Assembly (NCBI GenBank): GCA_014799485.1
Contig: JAAVHY010000032.1
Location: 9,042 to 73,041, forward strand
DNA: 64,000 nt
Source: Clostridiales bacterium
GTDB taxonomy: Bacteria > Bacillota_A > Clostridia > Oscillospirales > Oscillospiraceae
Reading direction: 5' to 3'
Below are positions 41,103 to 49,955 of this stretch, piece after piece. The number at the start of each line of letters is the position of its first letter. The first letter of the stretch is position 1. The notes under the pieces are model-generated. The model saw only the letters and a list, made by a program, of their open reading frames with translations. It ran no database searches and was not told the origin of the DNA. The position numbers and the translations under genes are program-made.

Positions 41103-44075
41103 TTACCCCCGCAGCAGTTGTTTTAAATCATCGGAATCCCCCTGGCTGTGGGCTGTCATGGTCTGATCGGCCTGGAGGATCTCCTGCCGCAGATCCTCCA
41201 GCAGCTTGTCTGCTCGGCCGGTGTCCCGCAGGGGGCTCCACCCCATCATGATGGCCGCCGCCCGCCGCTCGGTGACGGCTCCCATCTCCAGGCGGCTGTA
41301 GAGTATGCTGTACGCTGCCTGCATCTGTCTGATCCGGCGGAGGTCGGCCTCAACGACGGCCTTTGCGGCCGCGGCATATTCCTTCGTTGAGATGAGCAGA
41401 TCGTCCAGCCCCATGGCCTCGGAGGAGAGATGGAACTGGGGCAGGGTGGCAGTGCGCTCTCCCATCTGCAGGGGGATGCCTGTATGGGCGCAGAGCTTGG
41501 CATCGCCAATATCCGCGCCGTAGACCCGGATCTGCCCGCAGCGGCCAAAGCGGCAGGCCCCGATATCCGCGCCGGGGTCGCCGCCCACGGCCTTTATAAT
41601 ACGGGCGGAGCCGGTAATGAGGATGTCCCCGCAGTCGCCCTGGATGCCCGCGCCGATGGCGGCGGCGTGGCAGGCTGCCTCGGCACTCACCGTGCCGCCC
41701 AGGATGCGGATATCCCCCACCGGCGCGCCCACCGCGCCGCCGATGCCCGCGCCTCCGCCAGCTCCGGCGGCGGTGATGACGCCGCCGTGGATGTGGATGC
41801 TGCCGGTTCGGTCCCGGTCATCCTCATCGCCCCCGCCGCTGTCCCGGCCAATGCCCGCGCCGCCCTCGCCGCCAATGGCGGTCAGGGAGCCGTCCGGGTC
41901 GTCCCGTTCCCCGGCGGGGTCGGCGCTGTTGATGTGCAGGGAGGTGCCGCCCCCAAGGGAGATGCCTGCATACCCCGCACCGCTCTCAAAACGGTTGCTG
42001 CTCCCACGCTGGAGGAGCAGTGTAACATCGTTTCCCCGGCCCAGGTCAAAGGCCCGTCCGGCGCTCACCTGGCAGACCACCCCGCCAAGGGACAGCTCCA
42101 ATGCGCCGATACCGTCGGCCAGGACGATCCTTCCGCTGAAGGGGATCCGGTTAGCGTCCGTCCCGGAGCCGCCGGCGATGGCTGTCACCTGGTTGGACAG
42201 GATGTAGAGGGTGTGGGTGGCCTCCTCGTAGGCCCAGTCGCGGATCTGCCTGCCTCCAGTGACAGTGAAGGGGTTGGGGTACATGGACAGCTCTTCGAAC
42301 GCGCCCGTGTAGTGGTTCCAGCGCATATAAGCGTACCGGGTCCTGGGCCGCCCAAATGCGTCCTTGCCCTGAATGACCAGGGTGTGGATGGAAAAACCGT
42401 GAGAAAATGCTTCCCGCTCCAGCCACAGCCGCGCCAGGTCGGGGCGCTCCCCGTTCCAGAGGGCCATCTGGGCCCGCTGCCCATCCACCGCCACAGCAGT
42501 GATGGAGCTCCAGCCCGGGAGGAATGCCTTCCAAATGAGGTCAAAGGGCTCCAGCGGTTCCCCGGCGGGATTGGTCACGATGGCTGCCCGGGCGGCCAGA
42601 GAGGCGGGGCCGTCTACGATTACAGAGATGGGCAGGGCGCCTGGCTCCTGGCCGTCCTCCCCCGCCGCGATCACCGCGCCACCGGTCAGGCGCAGTGTGT
42701 TGGAGCTGTCGGCTGTAAGGCCGCCCAGCCGCAGCAGTCCTTTGCCGTCCAGTGTGAGGGAGGAGCCCTCCGTCAGCCGGAGCTCGCCCAGGATATTCTC
42801 GCCCACCGTAAACAGACGGCCCAAACCGGCATCCACAGCCAGCGTGGAGACCTCCACATCTTGGATCGTCACCCGCCCGGAGCCGGTGAGCAGGATAGCC
42901 TGCACCTCCTGCCCCGTACCTTGGACCAGCACATCTGCCGTGCCGCCGATGGTCAGCTCGCCGGTGGCGGCGTCGAAGGAGACGCCGGACAAATCCTGTC
43001 CTGCCACCTGGACATCCCCAAAGGAGAGGGAGGCGCCAGCCTCTGCCACCTCTGCCGCCTCCGCCGGAGCGTCTGCCGCGCCCACATCCGGGAGGGCCCC
43101 GCCGCCGTCCAGAATGGACATCAAGTCGGCGAGAAGCGCCGACTCCATCGACTCCATCCACGCCAGGAGGGTAGACGTCTGAAAATCGGCCAAGACAGTT
43201 TCACCGCTTTCGGACAGCAGCAGCGCCGCCAGGAAATCCTCCATGCCCGGGGCAGCGCCATTGCTGAACTGGGTCTCAAAATCCGCAAAGCCGGAAAATG
43301 TGCCGTCGGTCAAAAGCTCCAGCGCCTGATCCGGTGTGAGGCCGCCGGCCACCTTGTCCAGCAGCTGCTGAATACCGGCCAGCGCGTACTGCGGATCAAT
43401 AGCGCCGGAGGCCGCCCCGGCGATGACCGCGCCCAGATACATCGCGGCCACATAGCCCGCTGCGGAGCTGCCATCCAGCGGCCCGCTGGTTATGGCGGCC
43501 AACAGCTCCTTGCCGCTGGCGGTGCTGTCCAGGCCCAGGGCGTTCAGCAGCTGCTCCGCGGTTTTGCTCCCCGTTCCAAGGGCCGAGGTCAGCCAGTCGG
43601 GGAAGGCGGCCCCCGATCCGGCGGACGTTTTGTCCACAGCGGCGTTCAAAAAGATAGCGAGGCCGGTTTCATCCTCTATGTCCCCGTCCAGGAACAGCCG
43701 CGTGCCGCCGGAGACAGCGGCGCGGATGATCTGGTCGATTTCGGCGCGCAGCTGGTCCAGGGTGGCCTGGAGCGCGCCGCGGTCCGGCGCGTCGTCCTGG
43801 GCCCCCTCCTGTACCAGCTCCATCATGCGGCCCAGTCTCTCCTCTACCTCGGTCAGCACGACTTCGCCCATCTGGAGGGTTTGGCGGCTCTCGTAAGCGC
43901 GCCCTGCCGTCGGATCGCTTCGGTCCGTGAGCGGCTGGAGCGTCTCGGAGATTGCGCGCTCTGCCGTTTTGACGGTGCGCTGGGTCTGTGCGGCGGCGGT
44001 CTTCTCCGTCTTGTCCACTGTTTGATACCGGGCTACGGGGACCCCTCTGTTTCTGCGGATCGTCAGCTCACCCAT
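41103..44075 (-). CDS. Flagellin-like protein with a giant beta-rich, GIG-repeat central domain
   Basis: The 990-aa protein has ends resembling flagellin. Residues about 65-135 contain LGRMMELVQEGAQDDAPDRG, ALQATLDQLRAEIDQII and GGTRLFLDG, matching the D1 pattern MRELAVQA...DR..LQ.E.DQL..EID.I...FNG..LLDG. Residues about 884-990 (AMGLDDLLISTKEYAAAAKA ... SRLEMGAVTERRA ... DDLKQLLRG) resemble the flagellin C terminus. Between are about 750 residues: an Ala-rich region, beta-strand stretches like a parallel beta-helix, and glycine motifs (IGGEGGAGIG, GAGGGAGIGGAVG, AAIGAGIQGD) at about 725-830, as in surface adhesin-like proteins. GGAGG lies 8 nt before the ATG, with GCCGATA sigma-28-type boxes upstream. 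No other flagellar gene is present. There is no signal peptide, consistent with flagellar-type export. Confidence 0.7.
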   Translation of the reverse strand: MGELTIRRNRGVPVARYQTVDKTEKTAAAQTQRTVKTAERAISETLQPLTDRSDPTAGRAYESRQTLQMGEVVLTEVEERLGRMMELVQEGAQDDAPDRGALQATLDQLRAEIDQIIRAAVSGGTRLFLDGDIEDETGLAIFLNAAVDKTSAGSGAAFPDWLTSALGTGSKTAEQLLNALGLDSTASGKELLAAITSGPLDGSSAAGYVAAMYLGAVIAGAASGAIDPQYALAGIQQLLDKVAGGLTPDQALELLTDGTFSGFADFETQFSNGAAPGMEDFLAALLLSESGETVLADFQTSTLLAWMESMESALLADLMSILDGGGALPDVGAADAPAEAAEVAEAGASLSFGDVQVAGQDLSGVSFDAATGELTIGGTADVLVQGTGQEVQAILLTGSGRVTIQDVEVSTLAVDAGLGRLFTVGENILGELRLTEGSSLTLDGKGLLRLGGLTADSSNTLRLTGGAVIAAGEDGQEPGALPISVIVDGPASLAARAAIVTNPAGEPLEPFDLIWKAFLPGWSSITAVAVDGQRAQMALWNGERPDLARLWLEREAFSHGFSIHTLVIQGKDAFGRPRTRYAYMRWNHYTGAFEELSMYPNPFTVTGGRQIRDWAYEEATHTLYILSNQVTAIAGGSGTDANRIPFSGRIVLADGIGALELSLGGVVCQVSAGRAFDLGRGNDVTLLLQRGSSNRFESGAGYAGISLGGGTSLHINSADPAGERDDPDGSLTAIGGEGGAGIGRDSGGGDEDDRDRTGSIHIHGGVITAAGAGGGAGIGGAVGAPVGDIRILGGTVSAEAACHAAAIGAGIQGDCGDILITGSARIIKAVGGDPGADIGACRFGRCGQIRVYGADIGDAKLCAHTGIPLQMGERTATLPQFHLSSEAMGLDDLLISTKEYAAAAKAVVEADLRRIRQMQAAYSILYSRLEMGAVTERRAAAIMMGWSPLRDTGRADKLLEDLRQEILQADQTMTAHSQGDSDDLKQLLRG

Positions 44076-44123
44076 TCCAAGCGCCTCCTTCGGCCGCGTC
44101 GCCGTTGATTACTTTTTTATAAA

Positions 44124-44140
44124 ATATCGGCTGTATCGGC
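44124..44140 (-). promoter_or_regulatory. Tandem sigma-28-type -10 boxes upstream of the flagellin-like gene
   Basis: On the minus strand GCCGATAC (44140-44133) and GCCGATAT (44131-44124) stand about 50 nt before the start codon. GCCGATAT is the sigma-28 (FliA/SigD) -10 consensus. A matching TAAA -35 is not present at 15 nt (TATC instead), so this is partial support. Confidence 0.45.
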
Positions 44141-44269
44141 AGGAAAGATAAGGCAGGCGGGAAACGACAAAACGTCCGCACCGTTTTATAGATAACAGCA
44201 ACGATTACCTTGGATATTGAATGACAAACAATAGCAGCCTCTGAATCCAAGAAAAATGAAATACATATT

Positions 44270-44651
44270 ATAACTATGAAGGCCTCGGGGAATGTCCCCG
44301 GGGTTGGCACTTGCCCTTGGCCTGCCTCTGTTCCGCCTTCTGGCCCTGACGGAGCGCAATCCCTCACGAGTGCCGTCAGCGATCATATCCCGCCCGAATT
44401 GTGCGATGGCCGACATGAGCGTAAAGAGCAGCTTACCAGTACTGGTGCTGATATCAACCTGCCCCTTCAGACTAGGCAGGCTCTGGCCCCGCTGCCGCTT
44501 GTAGATGGGCCTGGGGCTCCTCAGAGCCGAAGAACTGCTGGAGGTCCCGGACGGATAGGTCCTTCGTCTGCCGCAGCCGGAGGATGTTTGCCCCGGTGGC
44601 GGGAAGGCCGATGACGGGGAACTGATTAGAAAACACGATGGTCGCTTCCAT
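44270..44651 (-). pseudogene. XRE-type regulator / serine resolvase chimera, broken
   Basis: From 44651 the frame reads NQFPVIGLPATGANILRLRQ, TKDLSVRDLQQFFGSEEPQA, the start of an XRE-like helix-turn-helix protein common beside mobile elements. One extra C then shifts the frame; the expected IYKRQRGQSLPS is found in the neighbouring frame. That frame runs directly into VDISTSTGKLLFTLMSAIAQ, FGRDMIADGTREGLRSVRAR, the catalytic-domain end of a serine resolvase/invertase. Two unrelated genes are thus joined by a deletion. Nothing functional is expected. Confidence 0.75.
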
Positions 44652-44738
44652 TCTGATAGTAGTGTAGAATAACAGAATGCGGCCGAAATGGCGAGATGTT
44701 TGTCGATTTGTAACAGAAACGTCATTATAGCATCGTAT

Positions 44739-44772
44739 AAAAAAGACGGCAGCAGTATTCTCTGCCGCCGTC
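44739..44772 (-). terminator. Terminator-like hairpin with T-tract on the minus strand
   Basis: GACGGCAGCAG/CTGCCGCCGTC (one mismatch, 6-nt loop) followed on the minus strand by TTTTTT. No minus-strand gene ends here, so it is a relic or ends an unseen small transcript. The remaining 44773-45051 is AT-rich and holds only the cas promoter. Confidence 0.5.
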
Positions 44773-44963
44773 CTGCCCTGCCAGGAAATATTTTTCTTTC
44801 CTATTTTTTCAATCCACTCTAACCACTGTAGTTGTCAGAGACTATTTTAGTATATCAATATGCCACTCTTTTATAAATATAATTTATCTCAAAAAATAAA
44901 TATGCATGTTGAAAAAAATTGCAGTAAAATTTTAATATCAGATTGAATGCCATTTATCGGAAT

Positions 44964-44997
44964 TTGCTTTTGAATCTAAGCAATCATCCGATATATT
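44964..44997 (+). promoter_or_regulatory. Possible promoter of the cas operon
   Basis: TTGAAT (44970-44975) and TATATT (44992-44997) at 16-nt spacing, in an AT-rich leader, 55 nt before cas3. TTGCTT at 44964 is an alternative -35. Confidence 0.4.
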
Positions 44998-45051
44998 GGA
45001 CAACTGATACTGTATTCTGTCACTTGGAAACACGTGCTTGGGGGGAGTCCA

Positions 45052-47433
45052 ATGGAAAGCTACGCGGCACACATCCAAACAGATCTATCCGAAAAGATAG
45101 GCGCGGTTCAGTCTGTCAGTGAGCACTGCCGCAACACCGCAAAATATGCCGCTGCGGCGTTGGCTCCGATTGATCTTTCCGCTGCCGGAGAGACAGCGGG
45201 GTTGCTGCATGATCTGGGTAAATATACCGAGTGTTTCCAAGCTTACATCAAAGACGGCATCGGTACTCACGGCTCGGTAAATCACACGTTCTCCGGTGTA
45301 CGTCTGCTGTTGGAACGTTTTTTTAAAGATGATGCCGAAAATTTTTCCAGTGTGGTGAGCGAACTCCTATCGCTGGCAGTTGGCGGCCATCACGGCCTGT
45401 TTGACTGTGTAGATGACCATCAAAAAAGCGGCTTTCAACACCGGCTGACCAAGGAAGGCATCGGCTATGAAAAGGCTGTCGAAAACTTTTTTCGCTTTTG
45501 CGTCAGCCCAGAGGAACTGGACCAGCGGTTCCAGGCAGCCCAACAGGAGTTGACGCCGGTCTTAGAACGGATTTGTGCGATGACCAGCGGGGACAACAGG
45601 TTTTTCGATGATGAAACGGCCTTTTATTCCGGTCTGCTTGCCCGGCTGGTGCTCTCTGCGGTGATCGAGGGAGACCGACGAGACACGGCGGAGTTTTTGA
45701 ACGGTGCACAGTTCCCCCAAAAACGCAGCAACGAGGCTCTGGAACACCTGTGGAGTACGCATTTGAAACAACTGGAAGAGAAACTGAATCAACTTCCAAA
45801 CAGTTCTCTCATTGATCAGGCCCGGCATGTTATTTCTGCCCAATGCAGACAGGCAGCGGAGCAGCCCGGCGGTGTGTTCCGGCTGAATGTCCCAACTGGC
45901 GGGGGCAAGACCCTGTCCAGCCTGCGGTTTGCTTTAGCTCATGCCCATCGGCACCGAAAGCAGCGTATCATCTTCACTTCGCCCCTGCTCAGCATCCTGG
46001 AGCAAAATGCGGCCGTGATTCGTGATTATATTCAAGATGACAGCCTTATCCTGGAACATCACTCCAACCTGATCCAGACAGCGGAAGTCGACCAGCAATT
46101 GGACGAGCAGGAACTTCTGACCGAGACCTGGGAGTCCCCCATCATCATTACTACCCTGGTTCAGGTGTTGAACACTCTGTTTTCCGGTAAAACGACTGCT
46201 ATCCGACGGTTTCACTCCTTGTGCGGCAGCATCATCATAATTGATGAGGTTCAGACCGTTCCCAGCAAAATACTCTCCCTGTTTTCGCTGGCTATAAACT
46301 TCCTGTCGGAAATCTGCGGAACCACCGTGGTACTCTGCTCCGCCACCCAACCCTGCACAGAACGGATCGAACACCCGCTCCATAGTCCGATCCCTGAAAT
46401 TGTCCCCTATAATCCCGCTCTGTGGGCAGTTTTTCATCGAACAGACATACAGGACGCCGGGACGATGTCATTAGAGCAAATTGCTGATTTTGCGCTGAAA
46501 AAGCTGGGGGTAGTAAATAGCCTGCTTATTGTCTGCAACAAAAAGAGCCAGGCAGAGCATTTATACAATCTGCTGAAAGGTGGAAGCTTTGATCTTTTCT
46601 CCCTCTCTGCCGCCATGTGCGTGGCCCATCGCCGGGACACGTTGGACAAGCTCCGAAGAGCCTTGACACAGGACATTCGAAAAGTCGTCTGTGTCTCCAC
46701 CCAAGTAATTGAAGCAGGAGTAGATATCTCCTTTGCCTGTGTGATCCGCCTTTCTGCCGGGATGGACCGTGTAGTGCAGGCGGCGGGACGATGCAACCGC
46801 AGCGGCGAGGCCGGTCCGGGCATCTTGGCCCCGGTTTACCTGGTACAGTGTCAAGACGAATCACTTGCACATCTGCCGGATATTCAGAAAGGACAAGGCG
46901 CAACGCAGGAGCTCTTAACAGAATTTGCGGTTCATCCAGAGCCATATCACAACCGGCTGGATTCAGACGAAGCGATTGGATACTACTATCGTGCTCTGTA
47001 CCGCCTGGAACCAAACGGACATCATGACTACTGCATAAAGGGCCGCCCGTCCCTGTTTTCTCTTCTATCGTTAAATGACTACTGTACACAAGAGCAGCCC
47101 TATTATTTCCGGCAGGCGTTCCGATTGGCCGGGTCTCTGTTTCAGGTCTTTGAAGAAAACACGACCGATGTGATCGTTCCCTATGGAGAGGGGGCAGAAC
47201 TAATTCGAGATTTGTGCAGTGAACGGGCAGAGCGAGATGTTGCCTATCTGCGTTCCCTGTTGGAAACAGCAAAGCCCTATGCTGTCTCCCTTTACCAGTA
47301 CCAAATCGACTATCTGAATGCGGAGCATAGTCTCATCCCGCTCCAGGGCGGAGCAATGGGACTCAATGGACACTATCAGGTCGAAACCGGGTTTTCCATG
47401 GGTGAACCCAATCTTGATTTTTTGGGGGTGTGA
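45052..47433 (+). CDS. cas3: CRISPR-associated helicase/nuclease Cas3, type I-C
   Basis: The 793-aa protein is the effector nuclease-helicase that shreds target DNA after Cascade binding. An N-terminal HD nuclease domain shows ETAGLLHDLGKYTECFQAYI and GGHHG (metal ligands); the SF2 helicase has Walker A NVPTGGGKTLSSLRFA (about 279), DEVQ in SIIIIDEVQTVPSKIL (about 397), SATQPC and motif VI VQAAGRCNRSGE. ATG at 45052 follows GGGGGGAG at 4 nt; a TTG 18 nt earlier is not preferred. All key motifs are intact. First gene of the operon. Confidence 0.95.
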   Translation: MESYAAHIQTDLSEKIGAVQSVSEHCRNTAKYAAAALAPIDLSAAGETAGLLHDLGKYTECFQAYIKDGIGTHGSVNHTFSGVRLLLERFFKDDAENFSSVVSELLSLAVGGHHGLFDCVDDHQKSGFQHRLTKEGIGYEKAVENFFRFCVSPEELDQRFQAAQQELTPVLERICAMTSGDNRFFDDETAFYSGLLARLVLSAVIEGDRRDTAEFLNGAQFPQKRSNEALEHLWSTHLKQLEEKLNQLPNSSLIDQARHVISAQCRQAAEQPGGVFRLNVPTGGGKTLSSLRFALAHAHRHRKQRIIFTSPLLSILEQNAAVIRDYIQDDSLILEHHSNLIQTAEVDQQLDEQELLTETWESPIIITTLVQVLNTLFSGKTTAIRRFHSLCGSIIIIDEVQTVPSKILSLFSLAINFLSEICGTTVVLCSATQPCTERIEHPLHSPIPEIVPYNPALWAVFHRTDIQDAGTMSLEQIADFALKKLGVVNSLLIVCNKKSQAEHLYNLLKGGSFDLFSLSAAMCVAHRRDTLDKLRRALTQDIRKVVCVSTQVIEAGVDISFACVIRLSAGMDRVVQAAGRCNRSGEAGPGILAPVYLVQCQDESLAHLPDIQKGQGATQELLTEFAVHPEPYHNRLDSDEAIGYYYRALYRLEPNGHHDYCIKGRPSLFSLLSLNDYCTQEQPYYFRQAFRLAGSLFQVFEENTTDVIVPYGEGAELIRDLCSERAERDVAYLRSLLETAKPYAVSLYQYQIDYLNAEHSLIPLQGGAMGLNGHYQVETGFSMGEPNLDFLGV

Positions 47434-47435
47434 GT

Positions 47436-48164
47436 ATGCAGCATCCAAACATTGTAGAATTTCAGGTCACAGGGGACTACGCGCTTTTTTCCGATCCCAT
47501 TATGCGGGTTGGAGGGGAGAAGTGCAGCTATCAGGTGCCTACCTATGAAGCGCTAAAAGGTATCCTGTCCTCCGTGTACTGGAAGCCTACCCTGATCTGG
47601 TACATTGATGCGGTCCGGGTCATGAACCAGATCCAGACCGAGGTAAAAGGCATCCGCCCCATCCATTATCAAGATAACAAAAACGACCTATCCTATTACA
47701 CCTACTTAAAAAATTGCCGCTATCAGGTGCGGGCCCACTTTGAATGGAATGAAAACCGCCCGGAATTAGTTCAGGATCGTAACGAAAACAAGCACCACAA
47801 CATCGCCAAGCGAATGATCGAGAAAGGCGGCCGCCGGGATATTTTCCTTGGCACCAGAGAGTGCCAGGGCTATGTGGAGCCTTGCGTCTTCGGGGAGGAA
47901 CCGGGGGCCTACGACGCCCTGCCGAAGTTGGTTTTTGGACTGATGTACCACGGCATCACCTACGCCGACGAGGCCTATTCCCCCGAAACCCGGGGGAAAA
48001 TGACCGTCAGGTTCTGGTATCCGACGATGAAGCAGGGGATCATCACTTTCCCACGCCCAGAGGACTGCACCCTTACCAAGCCCTTGCGTGAAATGGAGAT
48101 GAAGCCTTTTGGAGAGGTCTTTGAGAATTTCTCCAGCCTGCGGGAATTCGGGGAGGTGGAGTAA
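47436..48164 (+). CDS. cas5c: Cas5c, type I-C crRNA-processing subunit
   Basis: The 242-aa RAMP protein reads NIVEFQVTGDYALFSDPIMR at its start and continues SYQVPTYEALKGILSSVYWK and YYTYLKNCRYQVRAHFEWN, characteristic of Cas5c, which in type I-C replaces Cas6 and cuts pre-crRNA. GGGGGTG lies 5 nt before the ATG, 2 nt after cas3. Conserved segment HHNIAKRMIEKGGRRDIFLG is complete. No frameshift. Confidence 0.94.
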   Translation: MQHPNIVEFQVTGDYALFSDPIMRVGGEKCSYQVPTYEALKGILSSVYWKPTLIWYIDAVRVMNQIQTEVKGIRPIHYQDNKNDLSYYTYLKNCRYQVRAHFEWNENRPELVQDRNENKHHNIAKRMIEKGGRRDIFLGTRECQGYVEPCVFGEEPGAYDALPKLVFGLMYHGITYADEAYSPETRGKMTVRFWYPTMKQGIITFPRPEDCTLTKPLREMEMKPFGEVFENFSSLREFGEVE

Positions 48165-49939
48165 TGGGGCTGCTGCAAAAGGCCTGTGAGACCTACGACG
48201 CCATGGCTCACCGGGCCGGACAAATTTATGAGGGCGAGGCGGAGCCGCTGGCCCCCATTTCCCACATCATGGCACGGGCACAGATTGAAATCACTCTGGA
48301 TCAGGATGGAAGGTTTGTCTCCGCACGTGCGGTAGACAAGGGGGAGCCCAAAATCATCATCCCGGTGACAGAGGAGTCGGCGGGCCGAACCAGCGCCCCT
48401 TGTGCTCACCCGCTGTGTGACCAGTTGGGATATGTGGCCCCCCACGATGCCCAAAAACATACTCTCTATGTAGATGGGCTGTCAAACTGGGCCGATTCTG
48501 AACATTCCCATCCAAAATTGCGTCCTATTCTGGACTATGTGCGCAGCGGCACGATTTTGTCCGATTTGTCAGGAGCGGGACTGATTGCGCTGAGCGAAGA
48601 AGGCAGGCCTAAGGATGAGAAGCTGATGGTCTGCTGGGTGGTCAACGGCTTTGGCGAGGAGTGGAATGGCCCCTGCTGGAAAGATCAAAAGCTGATGGAA
48701 GCCTTTGTCCACTACAGCGCCGAGAAGCGGGCTGGCTCACCCCCCGCTTTGTGTATGATCTCCGGGACGATTGAGGCCCCCGCCAGCCAGCATCCAAAAG
48801 GAATCGTTCCGACGAATGGAAATGCCAAGCTGATCTCCGCCAACGACTCCAGTGGTTTTACCTATCGGGGCCGGTTTGAACAGGGCTGGCAGGCGGCGAC
48901 GGTGAGCTATGCTGCCTCCCAAAAAGCCCATAGCGCCCTGCGGTGGCTGGTGGCAAACCAGAGTGTCCCCTTTGGCGGACGGACCTTTCTATGCTGGAAC
49001 CCTCAGGGCATCCAGGTTCCCAAGGTGACAGGTCCCATGAGCCGCAAGCGCGGGGACGCTCAACGGGCTGCCAACCCCACCCAATACCGTCAGCAGCTGA
49101 GAGAATCCCTCTTCGGCTGGAAAGAATACCTGCCCCAATCGGCAGGGGTGGTCATCGCCGCCTTTGACGCGGCTACTACGGGCCGGTTGGCTGTCACTTA
49201 TTATAACGAACTGTTGGCCTCCGATTTTTTAGACCGGCTCCACAATTGGGAAGCTTCCTGCTGCTGGGAGAACGGTCCCTTTGGGATTCAGTCACCGTCA
49301 CTGTTTCAAATTGTCAGCTGGGCCTTTGGAACGCCGAGAAACGGAAAATCAGAGATCGATGACCGTATCCTGGCCCAGCAGATGCAGCAGTTGCTGGCCT
49401 GCCGGGTAGACAAAGCGTCATTCCCACTGGATATAGAGCGGGCACTGGCAGAAAAGGCCTCCCATCTTCTGCTCTATGAGGGAGAAAACCGGCAGAAGCT
49501 GCTGTTTACGGCCTGCGCGGCCATCCGAAAATATCACTATGACCATTTGAAGGAGGAATGGGGTATGGCATTAGATAAAAACTGTTCCGACCGAAGCTAT
49601 CTGTTTGGCCGTCTGCTGGCCATCGCGGATGCGGTGGAAAACAGCACCTACACCAGCGAGGACCGGCGGGAGACCAACGCGCTTCGGATGCAGAAGGCCT
49701 TTTCTCTGCGGCCTATGGCAACCTGGCGGCTGCTGGAGGAAAAACTGGAACCCTATTACAAGCAGCTGAATCCCGGCCTGCGCCACTACTACCGAAAGCT
49801 AACCCAGGAAATTACGGACAAGCTTTCCGCCTCAGACAGCAATCTAAATCAGAAGTTGGATGATGTCTACTTGTTGGGTTACTACCATCAGCGGGCCTAC
49901 CGTACTGGAAAAGCAGATAAACCGGAAACAAAAGAATAA
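48164..49939 (+). CDS. cas8c: Cas8c (Csd1), type I-C large subunit
   Basis: The 591-aa large subunit recognises the PAM and, through internal initiation in this subtype, often yields a small Cas11c subunit. Diagnostic parts: MGLLQKACETYDAMAHRAGQ, SAGRTSAPCAHPLCDQLGYV, HSALRWLVANQSVPFGGRTF and GRLLAIADAVENSTY. Its ATG shares bases with the cas5c stop (TAATG). A start GGAGGAATGGGGTATG at about 49552-49564, with MALDKNCSDRSYLFGRLLAI following, is a good internal ribosome-binding site and start for Cas11c. Confidence 0.93.
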   Translation: MGLLQKACETYDAMAHRAGQIYEGEAEPLAPISHIMARAQIEITLDQDGRFVSARAVDKGEPKIIIPVTEESAGRTSAPCAHPLCDQLGYVAPHDAQKHTLYVDGLSNWADSEHSHPKLRPILDYVRSGTILSDLSGAGLIALSEEGRPKDEKLMVCWVVNGFGEEWNGPCWKDQKLMEAFVHYSAEKRAGSPPALCMISGTIEAPASQHPKGIVPTNGNAKLISANDSSGFTYRGRFEQGWQAATVSYAASQKAHSALRWLVANQSVPFGGRTFLCWNPQGIQVPKVTGPMSRKRGDAQRAANPTQYRQQLRESLFGWKEYLPQSAGVVIAAFDAATTGRLAVTYYNELLASDFLDRLHNWEASCCWENGPFGIQSPSLFQIVSWAFGTPRNGKSEIDDRILAQQMQQLLACRVDKASFPLDIERALAEKASHLLLYEGENRQKLLFTACAAIRKYHYDHLKEEWGMALDKNCSDRSYLFGRLLAIADAVENSTYTSEDRRETNALRMQKAFSLRPMATWRLLEEKLEPYYKQLNPGLRHYYRKLTQEITDKLSASDSNLNQKLDDVYLLGYYHQRAYRTGKADKPETKE

Positions 49940-49955
49940 AAAGGAGGACAAGCAA

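Noticed and set aside
41430..44108. An 892-codon open frame opposite the flagellin-like gene
   Set aside because: Low-complexity Gly/Ala/Arg/His composition typical of antisense GC-rich frames; no ribosome-binding site. The minus-strand frame has recognisable protein segments and a good start.
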